In this document: piece by piece, positions 17,959 through 25,120 of the stretch | Numbering within the stretch: the stretch's first letter is position 1 | Layout: every line of letters starts with the position of its first letter | Source of the DNA: Jiangella endophytica | GTDB taxonomy: Bacteria > Actinomycetota > Actinomycetes > Jiangellales > Jiangellaceae | Assembly: GCF_003427025.1 (NCBI RefSeq) | Contig: NZ_QVAI01000002.1 | Coordinates: 124,001 to 188,000 of the forward strand | DNA length: 64,000 nt | Direction: 5' to 3' | The notes under the pieces: model-generated | Seen by the model: the letters and a program-made list of their open reading frames with translations, nothing else | Told to the model about the DNA's origin: nothing | Database searches by the model: none | Translations under genes and position numbers: made by a program

Positions 17959-18945
17959 CTATCCTCCGCTGGCTCGGGCGTCGACCTCGTAGCTGGTGTT
18001 GATGGACTCGAAGAAGTTCACCAGTTGCAGCGTGTCGTTCGCAGTCGCCATCCACTTGGCGGGATTGGCGACCTTGTAGTGCGGTTCGAAGCCCAGCTCC
18101 TCCAGCCGGCGGTCGGCCAGGTACTTCACGTACTGGTTGATGTACTCGGCGTTCATACCCAGGATGCCGGTCGGCAGCAGGTCGCGGTTGTACTGCTCCT
18201 CCATCGCGACGCCGTCGATGATCATCTGCTCGATCTCGGCGGCGAACTCCGGCGTCTGCAGCTCCGGGTTCTCGTCGAGCACGGTGAGGACGAGGTTGAT
18301 GCCGAACTTCAGGTGCAGGCTCTCGTCGCGGACGATCCAGTCGATCAGCGACGCGAAGTTGCGCAGCAGGTTCCGCTGGCGGAAGCTCAGCGCCACCATG
18401 AACCCGCTGTAGAACCAGATGCCCTCGAGCACGATGTTGTAGGCGACCAGGTTCCGGACGAAGTCCTGCTTGCCCTCGACGGTGGTGACGTCCAGCGTCT
18501 GCTCGGCCATCCGCTTGATGTAGCGGACCTCGAACTCCTCCTTCGCCACCATCGACGGGATCGTGACGTGTGCGGCGTAGGCCTGCTCGCGGTCGATCGG
18601 GAACGTCTCGAGGACGTATTCGAAGGCCATGACGTGGTTGGCCTCCTCCCACATCTGCTTGGCGAGGTACAGGTGTGCCTCGGCCGCGCTCAGGTACGGG
18701 TAGACGCCGAACGCCAGCGCCTTGTTCACCAGCAGCTCGTTGGGGTTGAAGTAGCTCATCAGGAACGTCAGCGCGTGCCGTTCCTCGTCGGACATCTTCC
18801 TGAAGTCGGCCATGTCCTCGCCGAGCTGCACCTCGTGCGGGAACCACGTGTTCGCGACGGCCTGGTTGTACAGCTCGTAGGCCCAGGGATAGCGGACCGG
18901 CTTGAGCAGCAGGCCCTCCTGGATACCGGTGCCGAGAATGCTCAT
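17959..18945 (-). CDS. nrdB: Ribonucleotide reductase small subunit, class Ic (Mn/Fe) signature
   Basis: Small (R2) subunit, 328 residues, that houses the dinuclear metal oxidant used by NrdA to reduce ribonucleotides. Metal ligands line up as Glu70, Glu101, His104, Glu174, Glu208, His211. The radical Tyr of class Ia is replaced by Phe108 and the first ligand is Glu, not Asp. Both changes, and the spacings (31, 3, 4, 66, 34, 3), match the Chlamydia trachomatis Mn(IV)/Fe(III) class Ic enzyme; Tyr110 matches its relay Tyr two residues after the Phe. The C-terminal NTSYEV provides the interface Tyr. R2lox is excluded by the adjacent nrdA. Start 18945 has AGGAG; 13 bases after nrdA. Confidence 0.92.
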   Translation of the reverse strand: MSILGTGIQEGLLLKPVRYPWAYELYNQAVANTWFPHEVQLGEDMADFRKMSDEERHALTFLMSYFNPNELLVNKALAFGVYPYLSAAEAHLYLAKQMWEEANHVMAFEYVLETFPIDREQAYAAHVTIPSMVAKEEFEVRYIKRMAEQTLDVTTVEGKQDFVRNLVAYNIVLEGIWFYSGFMVALSFRQRNLLRNFASLIDWIVRDESLHLKFGINLVLTVLDENPELQTPEFAAEIEQMIIDGVAMEEQYNRDLLPTGILGMNAEYINQYVKYLADRRLEELGFEPHYKVANPAKWMATANDTLQLVNFFESINTSYEVDARASGG

Positions 18946-18958
18946 CGACGTGTCTCCT

Positions 18959-21514
18959 CTACTGGCAGGACTCGCACTGCAGCCGTTCCTGGGGATCGAC
19001 GGGGCAGGCGATCGCCTCGTCGCCGGTGTCGACCAGGTCCAGCTCCGCGACGGTCTCGGGCTTGACGGGTTCGGGCACACGCTCCGGCGACAGCGGGGCG
19101 GGGGCCGGCGCCGGCGCCGCCGCCCGGGCCGCGCCGAAGCCGCGCCGTTGCCCGCCCGCCGAGGCGCCGGTGCCGGCCAGCGACTCGGCCTTGTTCACCC
19201 GGACGGTGCTCTGCTCAGCCGTGTGCCGCGGCTTGACGTGCAGGTAGTAGGTGGTCTTGACGCCCTTGGCCCAGGCGGCGGAGTAGATGTCGACGTAGTC
19301 GTCCAGGTCTCGGGTCTCGAGGTACATGTTGCGGCTGATGGCCTGGTCGATCCACTTCTGCGCTCGGGCCGCGACCTCGATGAACGCGTACGGCGACAGC
19401 TGGAACGACGTCTTGTAGATCGCCTTGAGATCGGCCGGGACGGCGTCCAGCGTGGACACGTCGCCCTGGGCGCGCAGCAGGTCCTCGCGAACCTCGTCCC
19501 ACAGCCCTCGCTCCTTGAGGTCGGCCACCAGGTTGCGGTTGACCTCCAGGAACTTGCCCGAGCTGGTGGCCCGGCTGAACAGCTGCGAGAACTGCGGGTC
19601 CAGCCCCGGGGTGGTGCCGGCGACGAGGCCGATGGACGCCGTGGGGGCGATGGCCATCAGGGTGGCGTTGCGCATGCCGCCGCGGACCTTGTCGCGCAGC
19701 ACGTCCCAGTCGAGCCGGCTGGCCCGCGAGACGGTGATCGGCACACCGCGCTCCCGCTCGGCGCGGTCGAGCGTGTCGATCGGGACCAGGCCACGGCTCC
19801 AGCCCGAGCCCTCGAAGTTGGCGTACGAACCCCGCTCGCGAGCGAGGTCGGCGCTCTCGTCGATGGCGTGGTAGCTGATGAACTCCATCAGCCGGTCGAT
19901 GAGGTCGTAGGCCTGCTCGCTCTCGTAGGACCAACCCAGCCGCTCGACGACGTCGGTGAAGCCCATGACGCCGAGGCCGACGGCGCGGTTCAGCTCGTTG
20001 GACCGCTCGGACTCCGGCACCGACGAGACGGTGATGTCGATGAGGTTGTCGAGCTGCCGGACGGCGAGCCGGACGCTCTCGCGCAGCCGGTCCCACTCGA
20101 CCCGGCCGTCGGCCAGGTGCGCCGACAGGTTGATCGACGCCAGGTTGCAGACGGCGATGTTGTCGCGGTCCTGCGGCAGCGTGATCTCGGTGCACAGGTT
20201 CGACAGGTGGATGGTGCCGGTGTTGTCGTTGAGTGCGCGGTTGTTGATGGTGTCCTTCCACGTCAGCCAGGGGTGCGACGTGGTCTGCAGCGCGACGAGG
20301 ATGGCCCGGAACTGCTCGCGCGCCTTGATCCTGGTGAACGAGCGCAGTTCGCCGGCCTCGGCCGCCGCGGCGTACTCGGCGTAGCGGCGGCTGAAGGCGG
20401 CGCCGTACAGCTCGGGCAGGTCCCGCACCTCGAGGGGGTCGAACAGGTACCAGTCGTCGTCGTTGGCGACCCGGGTCATGAACTCGTCGGAGATCCAGAC
20501 CGCGGTGTTGGCGGTGCGGACCCGCCGGTACGGGTCGCCGGCGTTCTGCTTGAGGTCGAGGAACTGCGGGAAGTCGAGGTGCCAGTTCTCGATGTAGAAG
20601 GCCAGCGCACCGAACTTCTTACCGCCGCGCGACACCGCCCGCAGCGTGGAGTCGATGGTGTGCATGAACGGGATCGGGCCGGTCGAGGCGGTGTTGTTGC
20701 TGCGGATGGGCGAGCCCTCGGCGCGCAGCTTCGTCACCGACAGGCCGATGCCGCCCGTCCCTTTGGTCAGCCACATGACGTCGCGCACGCTCTTGGCGAT
20801 GTGCTCGATGTCGTCGTGCATCTCCATGACGAAGCAGTTCGACAGCTGCGAGTACGCCGTACCGGCGTTGACCAGCGTCGACCCGGCCGCCAGGTAGTCC
20901 AGGCGGGACATCTTGGCGTAGAACTCGACGGCCGTCGAGGTCGGGTCGGCCTCGTTCAGCGACAGTCCCATCGAGACGCGCATCCAGAAGAACTGCGGCA
21001 CCTCCAGCCGGTGGCCGTCACGGTCGTTGATCATGTAACGGTTGCTCATGGTGACCGCGCCGATGTACTTCAGCAGGTCGTCGCGCGACGGCTCCAGCGC
21101 GGCGGCCAGCCGGTCGAGGTCGAAGTGGGTCACGAGCCGATCGTCGAGAAGCCCAGCGGCCACGCCCTCCGCCACGTAGCCGGGGAACCTCTGCCGATGC
21201 AGTTCGGCCAGCTGGTCCGGGGTCTCGTAGTCGCCCAGGACCCGCTTGTACACCGTCTTCAGCAGCACCCGCGCCGCGACGGTGTCGAACGCGGGGTCGT
21301 CGCGGACGTTCTGCAGGGCCACCTGGACGACGGCCTCGTCCAGCTGCTGACTGGTGATGCCGTCGAAGACGGTGATCTCGAGTTCGGACTGCAGCTGCGT
21401 GACCCGGGCGACCTGGTTGTCCAGGCCCACGCTGGCGGCCTCGATGGCCCGGGCGATCTTGTAGCCGTCATAGGGCTCCACCGACCCGTCACGCTTGACG
21501 ACGCTGACGCTCAT
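18959..21514 (-). CDS. nrdA: Ribonucleotide reductase large subunit, class I
   Basis: Catalytic (R1) subunit, 851 residues. An ATP-cone occupies residues 1-95 (VVKRDGSVEPYDGYKIARAI), giving dATP feedback. Catalytic residues are in SNLCTEITLP (Cys with Asn and Glu); the redox pair includes LSNCFVME and VCNLASINL. The C-terminal shuttle cysteines are CESC in the last five residues. MAIAPTASIGLVAGTTPG is the phosphate-binding stretch. The gene leads an operon with nrdB and probably mntH. Its 5' leader of nearly 400 bases carries a cobalamin riboswitch on the same strand, so abundant B12 should turn it off. The start at 21514 has GAGGAGAG upstream and begins the ATP-cone; longer frames upstream run through the leader. 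Confidence 0.95.
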   Translation of the reverse strand: MSVSVVKRDGSVEPYDGYKIARAIEAASVGLDNQVARVTQLQSELEITVFDGITSQQLDEAVVQVALQNVRDDPAFDTVAARVLLKTVYKRVLGDYETPDQLAELHRQRFPGYVAEGVAAGLLDDRLVTHFDLDRLAAALEPSRDDLLKYIGAVTMSNRYMINDRDGHRLEVPQFFWMRVSMGLSLNEADPTSTAVEFYAKMSRLDYLAAGSTLVNAGTAYSQLSNCFVMEMHDDIEHIAKSVRDVMWLTKGTGGIGLSVTKLRAEGSPIRSNNTASTGPIPFMHTIDSTLRAVSRGGKKFGALAFYIENWHLDFPQFLDLKQNAGDPYRRVRTANTAVWISDEFMTRVANDDDWYLFDPLEVRDLPELYGAAFSRRYAEYAAAAEAGELRSFTRIKAREQFRAILVALQTTSHPWLTWKDTINNRALNDNTGTIHLSNLCTEITLPQDRDNIAVCNLASINLSAHLADGRVEWDRLRESVRLAVRQLDNLIDITVSSVPESERSNELNRAVGLGVMGFTDVVERLGWSYESEQAYDLIDRLMEFISYHAIDESADLARERGSYANFEGSGWSRGLVPIDTLDRAERERGVPITVSRASRLDWDVLRDKVRGGMRNATLMAIAPTASIGLVAGTTPGLDPQFSQLFSRATSSGKFLEVNRNLVADLKERGLWDEVREDLLRAQGDVSTLDAVPADLKAIYKTSFQLSPYAFIEVAARAQKWIDQAISRNMYLETRDLDDYVDIYSAAWAKGVKTTYYLHVKPRHTAEQSTVRVNKAESLAGTGASAGGQRRGFGAARAAAPAPAPAPLSPERVPEPVKPETVAELDLVDTGDEAIACPVDPQERLQCESCQ

Positions 21515-21671
21515 GCTCTCTCCTCGCGAGCTCGGCTGGCTCGGCCCGCGGCACTGAGGCAGGTTCTGGAGAGATGCGTCGCCGGCACCGCGCCTGGTGC
21601 GCTGGTGGCGCGGCGCGGCGGTGAGTACGTCGCCGTATCGTCCCCTGGCCCCTCCCTCGGGAGCCGCGGAC

Positions 21672-21696
21672 CACCGCACGCGTGTGGCGTGCGGTG
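21672..21696 (-). other. Hairpin just downstream of the B12 riboswitch (likely expression platform)
   Basis: CACCGCACGC at 21672-21681 and GCGTGCGGTG at 21687-21696 form a perfect 10-base stem with a 5-base loop. It abuts the 3' end of the aptamer and is 158 bases from the nrdA start. It may be the terminator half of a transcriptional switch, though no U-run follows. Confidence 0.55.
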
Positions 21697-21697
21697 C

Positions 21698-21902
21698 GCT
21701 GGCAGGTCTTCGGACTCACGGGCACGGAGGCCACCTGGCGGGTGGCGTTCCATCTACTGGCCGTCGCTTCCCAGGCCCTCTCGCGTGGAGGGCCCAGTGC
21801 TTCGTTGACGGCGGTCGTTCCCGTTCACCGCTGCGGGGCAGTCCCGGACTCACACCGGGTTCCCTGTTGCCTCCACCGCTCTGGCTGAACGGTGGAACCA
21901 GC
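21698..21902 (-). ncRNA. Cobalamin (B12) riboswitch in the nrdA leader
   Basis: Read on the minus strand the region contains all hallmark segments of the cobalamin aptamer in order: GGGAACCCGGTGTGAGTCCG, then GGGACTGCCCCGCAGCGGTGA (the B12-box core, here split for length), variable P7-P10 arms, and the 3' AGTCCGAAGACCTGCC. A closing stem GCTGG/CCAGC pairs 21898-21902 with 21698-21702. B12 riboswitches of this kind are known upstream of class I ribonucleotide reductase operons in Streptomyces, where B12 shuts the operon off while a B12-dependent class II enzyme works. That second enzyme should be elsewhere in the genome. Confidence 0.95.
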
Positions 21903-22101
21903 TGCAAGAGCCACAGTATCTGGTAGTTACAAAGATGCAAGTCACCTACATCTAGTGTCTCGCCAGCCGGTCGCTCACACCGTGACATATGCCGCGGAGG
22001 CGTTGTCCCGATATCGCAGCGACATGGCCGAAACTCGCTGTCGCTCCTGGCCGGCCATCCGCAACAATGAGCGCGGTCAGCACTGTTAGGAGGAGACGCT
22101 C
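21903..22101. promoter_or_regulatory. Promoter region between the nrdAB leader and the EamA exporter gene
   Basis: On the minus strand TTGCAT and TACTGT with a 16-base spacer, ending just before the riboswitch, form a plausible promoter. CACCTACATCTAGTGT at 21943-21958 matches one half of an NrdR box (TCTAGTGT), but no second box at the usual spacing is clear. On the plus strand an AGGAGGAG ribosome site precedes the exporter GTG. Confidence 0.4.
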
Positions 22102-23064
22102 GTGACCCAGGCGCCCGCACGGCCCACCATGATCTGGGCCGCGCTGATCGTCGTCTACATCGTGTGGGGCTCGACGTATCTCGCCATCCGGGTGGTGGTC
22201 GAGGCCGACATCCCGCCGTTCCTCGGCATGGGGCTGCGGTTCCTGGCCGCCGGACTGCTGATGCTGGGCTACCTGTGGCTCCGGCACGGCCGGGAACGGC
22301 TGCGGGTGAGCCCGCGCGAGCTGCGCGGGGCGGCCGTCATGGGGCTGCTGCTGCTCGTCCTCGGCAACGCGATGGTCGCGGTCGCCGAGCAGACGGTGCC
22401 GAGCGGTCTGGCCGCACTGGTCGTCGGGGCGATCTCGCTGTGGTTCGTCCTGCTCCAGGTCGCCGGCGGCCAGCGCCCGCCCGCGCTGACATGGATCGGC
22501 ATCCTGGTCGGCCTGGCCGGCGTCGCGGTCATCTGCCTGCCCCGCGGCGGCATCGAGGGTGTCGAGGCGTGGGGCATCGGGATCCTGCTGTTCGGCACCA
22601 TCTCGTGGGCGTTCGGGTCCTACTTCTCACCCCGCCTCGGGCTGCCCCGTAACGCGCTGGTGGCCTCGGCGTACGAGATGCTGACCGGCGGCGTGCTGCT
22701 GCTGATCGTGTCGGCCGCGACCGGCGAGTTCGCCGACCTGCACGTGGCGTCGGTGCCGGCGAAGGGCTGGCTGGCACTCGTGTACCTGATCGTGCTGGGT
22801 TCACTGCTCGCCTACACGGCCTACGGGTACCTGCTGGCGCACGCACCGTTGTCGCTGATCGGGACGTACGCCTACGTGAACCCGGTGGTCGCGGTCATCC
22901 TCGGCTGGGCGATCCTGGCCGAGCCGGTGACGTCGATCGTGCTGGCCGGCGGCGCGCTGGTCGTCGGCGGCGTCGTGCTGGTGGTCAACGGCGAACGGAC
23001 GCCCACCACGGGGCCGCGCGCCGAGCCGGCACCGGACCGCGCGCCCGACGAGGCCGTGGTCTGA
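22102..23064 (+). CDS. EamA-family (DMT) exporter
   Basis: Ten-helix drug/metabolite transporter of 320 residues with two EamA repeats, the second starting near residue 150. It resembles YedA/RhaT-like permeases: VYIVWGSTYLAIR at the start is the family hallmark, and YAYVNPVVAVILGWAILAEP lies near the end of the second repeat. It would export a small metabolite (often amino acids) by proton exchange; substrate unknown. The GTG start at 22102 has a strong AGGAGGAG site. It ends 111 bases before the first small peptide gene and could be an export route linked to it, but nothing shows this directly. Confidence 0.88.
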   Translation: MTQAPARPTMIWAALIVVYIVWGSTYLAIRVVVEADIPPFLGMGLRFLAAGLLMLGYLWLRHGRERLRVSPRELRGAAVMGLLLLVLGNAMVAVAEQTVPSGLAALVVGAISLWFVLLQVAGGQRPPALTWIGILVGLAGVAVICLPRGGIEGVEAWGIGILLFGTISWAFGSYFSPRLGLPRNALVASAYEMLTGGVLLLIVSAATGEFADLHVASVPAKGWLALVYLIVLGSLLAYTAYGYLLAHAPLSLIGTYAYVNPVVAVILGWAILAEPVTSIVLAGGALVVGGVVLVVNGERTPTTGPRAEPAPDRAPDEAVV

Positions 23065-23082
23065 GTCGATCATTCAGAGCCG

Positions 23083-23112
23083 TTGACATTTCGTCGCGCA
23101 AGTTGCAATGAT
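23083..23112 (+). promoter_or_regulatory. Promoter of small peptide gene A
   Basis: TTGACA at 23083-23088 is a consensus -35; with a 17- or 18-base spacer it is followed by CAATGA/AATGAT at 23106-23112 as -10. The leader to the GTG at 23176 is about 60 bases and contains GTCCAA (23147-23152), a half-site also seen in the regulator/peptide B gap. Confidence 0.6.
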
Positions 23113-23175
23113 TCACGGCACTCTTCCGAAAGGGCGCGTTTGTCGCGTCCAAGCCGCCGGAAGGAGGTGAGAGAC

Positions 23176-23340
23176 GTGATCCGAAGGATTGCCCTCGCGA
23201 CGCTGGTCGCCGTGGCGGGCCTCACCGGGACCGCGGTCGTCGCGGTCGGCGGCCTCGGCGGCGCCCCCGCAGAAGTGGCCCCCTGGAACGATGACGGCGT
23301 GCGCAACACGCCAGACGGCGGCTCCGACTTCTGTTGCTGA
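23176..23340 (+). CDS. Small secreted peptide A ending in Asp-Phe-Cys-Cys
   Basis: A 54-residue precursor with no family I recognise. It has two Arg at residues 3-4, a hydrophobic core (IALATLVAVAGLTGTAVVAV), then a short polar tail (PWNDDGVRNTPDGGSDFCC). This looks like a Sec signal plus a mature peptide of 20 to 30 residues. Evidence that it is real: a textbook AAGGAGGTGA seven to eight bases before the GTG, a consensus -35, and a perfect 17-base-stem terminator 12 bases after the stop. Its last four residues are identical to those of peptide B beyond the XRE-TPR regulator. The regulator gene is convergent with it. Likely role: pheromone precursor for that regulator; this is inference. Confidence 0.75.
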   Translation: MIRRIALATLVAVAGLTGTAVVAVGGLGGAPAEVAPWNDDGVRNTPDGGSDFCC

Positions 23341-23352
23341 TCGGCTCGGACG

Positions 23353-23391
23353 CACCGATGCCCCAGCGCTTCCGGCGCTGGGGCATCGGTG
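23353..23391. terminator. Perfect hairpin between peptide A and the convergent regulator gene
   Basis: CACCGATGCCCCAGCGC (23353-23369) and its exact inverse (23375-23391) enclose a 5-base loop TTCCG. The 17-base perfect stem lies 12 bases after the stop of peptide A and 22 bases before the end of the regulator gene, so it probably ends both transcripts. Confidence 0.9.
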
Positions 23392-23413
23392 TGTTGCGAG
23401 GTGCCTGTGACCG

Positions 23414-24820
23414 TCAGGCCGAGGCCGACGAGAGACCGAGCGGGCCGTCGAGACCCCCGGTGACGGCTTCGTCGGCGAGACCGGCCGGGATGTGCGGACC
23501 CACGCGGACCGACCGCAGCGCGTTGTCGTAGGCATCGAGCGCCGCGTCGGTGCGACCGAGGTCGCGGTAGAGGTCGGCCAGCTCACGCCAGGCCAGCGCC
23601 GCCACGCGCGACGCCCCCATGGACTCGAGCGCCGAAGCCGCCAGTGCCGCCTCGCGGATGCTCTGCTCGACGTCGCCCTGGGCACGCAGCACCCGTGCCA
23701 GGGTGAGCCGCGCGAGCGCCCCGCCCATCCGCGGCTGGTCGCCGAGCTCGCGCAGCGCGAGGTCGGCCGCGTCGCGAGCGTCGTCCAGCCGGCCGAGGCG
23801 CAGCAGGGCTTCGGCGCGCTTGGTGCCGAAGCTGGCGATGTCGGTGGCGCTGCCATGCTGGCGGATGGCCGCCTCGACGCCGTCGAGGATGGTCAGCGCC
23901 TCCTGCGCCCGAGGCTCGCTGCCCTGGAGCAGCAGCCAGGCGTGTGCCAGCCGCAGCCGGGCGAGGTTGCGGAGGTCGTCGCCCTCGCCGAACATCGCCA
24001 GCGCGCGGTCGACCAGGTTCAGCGCCAGCGCCAGCTCGCCGCGGGACTCCGCGATGAGCGAGGCGTTCCAGTACGCCGCGCCGCGAGTGTGCGGCGTGCC
24101 GATGCGGTCGGCGGCGGCCACCAGCTCGGCGGCGAGCGCCTTGGAGCGCACGAGGTCGCCGCGGCCGGAGTAGGCGCCGAGGACCGTGCACCCGAGGCGG
24201 ATGTACTCGTCGGTGCTCTCGAGCCCGAGGTCGAAGGCCGCGCGGCGGGCCTCCTCGCCGACCTGGATGGCCATGTCGTAGTCGCCGGCGCGGTCGTAGC
24301 ACCGGGTCAGCGCGATGGCGACGTCGAGCCAGGACTGCACCGCGGGCGTCTGCCGCGCTTCGTCGGCCAGCTCGCTGAGGATCTCGATGGCGCCCTCGAG
24401 GTCGCCGGTGCGCTCGCGGGCCAGTGCCCGGCCCAGACGGGCGGCGCGGCTCTGCTCGTCGTTCAGACCCGGATCGCCGACCAGCGTGGTGAACTGCTCG
24501 TAGGCTTCCTCGGGCCGGCCCTCGCGCAGCGCCATCTCGGCGCGGCCCAGGGCCAGGCGGGCCTTGGTGCGGACGGACGCGTCGACGCCGTCGCGCAGGT
24601 ACTCGACGTCGATGCGCAGCCTCTCGGCGATGTGCGCGAGCGCGGACGACGCCGGCTGGCGGCGGCCGCTCTCGACGAGCGAGACGTAACTGGGGGACAG
24701 CATGCCCTCTGCGATCTCTGCCTGGGAGAGACCGAGCTCCAACCGGCGGGATCGGATACGCTGCCCGACGGGCGTCGGAAGCGGCGCCTCGTCCACTGTT
24801 GCTGGCTGGTCTTCTGTCAT
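23414..24820 (-). CDS. XRE-family regulator with TPR domain (RRNPP-like architecture)
   Basis: Cytoplasmic regulator of 468 residues. A helix-turn-helix of the Cro/CI type spans about 18-75 (LSQAEIAEGMLSPSYVSLVESG is split across recognition helix). The rest, about 85-450, is a continuous array of helical pairs of TPR character (for example ALARERTGDLEGAIEILSEL; EALLRLGRLDDARDAADLAL). This is the architecture of peptide-sensing regulators PlcR, PrgX, Rgg and NprR, whose TPR domains bind short exported-and-reimported peptides. Here two tiny secreted-peptide genes flank it. A TTGGAC/TGTAGT promoter with an 18-base spacer places the RNA start about 5 bases before the ATG, so the mRNA may be nearly leaderless. 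Many actinomycete XRE-TPR proteins have no known ligand. Confidence 0.88.
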   Translation of the reverse strand: MTEDQPATVDEAPLPTPVGQRIRSRRLELGLSQAEIAEGMLSPSYVSLVESGRRQPASSALAHIAERLRIDVEYLRDGVDASVRTKARLALGRAEMALREGRPEEAYEQFTTLVGDPGLNDEQSRAARLGRALARERTGDLEGAIEILSELADEARQTPAVQSWLDVAIALTRCYDRAGDYDMAIQVGEEARRAAFDLGLESTDEYIRLGCTVLGAYSGRGDLVRSKALAAELVAAADRIGTPHTRGAAYWNASLIAESRGELALALNLVDRALAMFGEGDDLRNLARLRLAHAWLLLQGSEPRAQEALTILDGVEAAIRQHGSATDIASFGTKRAEALLRLGRLDDARDAADLALRELGDQPRMGGALARLTLARVLRAQGDVEQSIREAALAASALESMGASRVAALAWRELADLYRDLGRTDAALDAYDNALRSVRVGPHIPAGLADEAVTGGLDGPLGLSSASA

Positions 24821-24861
24821 GACAGTATTGGACTACAGTCAGTCACATTTTGCCAGTCCAA
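24814..24861. promoter_or_regulatory. Regulator/peptide B divergent control region with inverted repeats
   Basis: TTGGACT (24828-24834) and AGTCCAA (24855-24861) are an exact inverted repeat 20 bases apart. The AGTCCAA arm is the -35 of the regulator promoter on the minus strand (TTGGAC, 18 bases, TGTAGT at 24832-24837). A perfect 12-base palindrome CTGTCATGACAG (24814-24825) covers the regulator start codon. The gap is only 67 bases and unusually AT-rich. These are strong candidates for the operator of the XRE-TPR protein, giving autoregulation and control of peptide B. Confidence 0.65.
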
Positions 24862-24887
24862 ATGCCGACTTTAGGAGTTCGATCTAG

Positions 24888-25010
24888 ATGGGGCGTGCCA
24901 AGCGAGTTGTGATCGCGGTTGTCGCATCGTTCGCACTCACGTTCACGGTGAGCGCACCTGCGGTTGCCGCCTTCTCGCCGACCGCGAGCCCTGGAGACTT
25001 CTGCTGCTGA
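24888..25010 (+). CDS. Small secreted peptide B ending in Asp-Phe-Cys-Cys
   Basis: A 40-residue precursor, too short for usual gene callers. Lys5-Arg6, a hydrophobic core (VVIAVVASFALTFTV) and a signal-peptidase-like site (SAPAVAA, residues 22-28) leave a mature peptide of about 12 residues, FSPTASPGDFCC. AGGAG lies 10 bases before the ATG. The gene is divergent from the XRE-TPR regulator with 67 bases between and is followed by a perfect 15-base-stem terminator. Peptide A beyond the other end of the regulator ends in the same DFCC, with the same codons except one wobble base. No modifying enzyme is nearby, so a lanthipeptide or lasso peptide is less likely. Function inferred as signal peptide for the regulator. 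Confidence 0.72.
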   Translation: MGRAKRVVIAVVASFALTFTVSAPAVAAFSPTASPGDFCC

Positions 25011-25027
25011 CGCAGTAGCCATAGACC

Positions 25028-25079
25028 GCACGGACGGCGTCCGGCGTCTCGCCCCCCGAACGCAGGACGCCGTCCGTGC
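25028..25079. terminator. Perfect hairpin after peptide B
   Basis: GCACGGACGGCGTCC (25028-25042) and GGACGCCGTCCGTGC (25065-25079) are a perfect 15-base inverted repeat. It lies 17 bases after peptide B and 41 bases before the end of the convergent aminotransferase gene, so it can act in both directions. Confidence 0.9.
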
Positions 25080-25120
25080 TCATTCGCCCAGCGTCCTGGG
25101 ATCAGTGCTCGGAGGTCGCG

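Noticed and set aside
17959-18945. R2-like ligand-binding oxidase (R2lox) instead of NrdB
   Set aside because: Adjacent nrdA, the C-terminal interface Tyr and chlamydial-type spacing favour a true reductase subunit.
21943-21958. NrdR box before the nrdAB leader
   Set aside because: Only one half matches well and the second box at the expected spacing is missing; kept as a remark only.
23176-25010. Lanthipeptide, lasso peptide or toxin-antitoxin locus
   Set aside because: No modifying enzyme, protease or dedicated exporter adjoins the peptides, and the regulator is far larger than an antitoxin.
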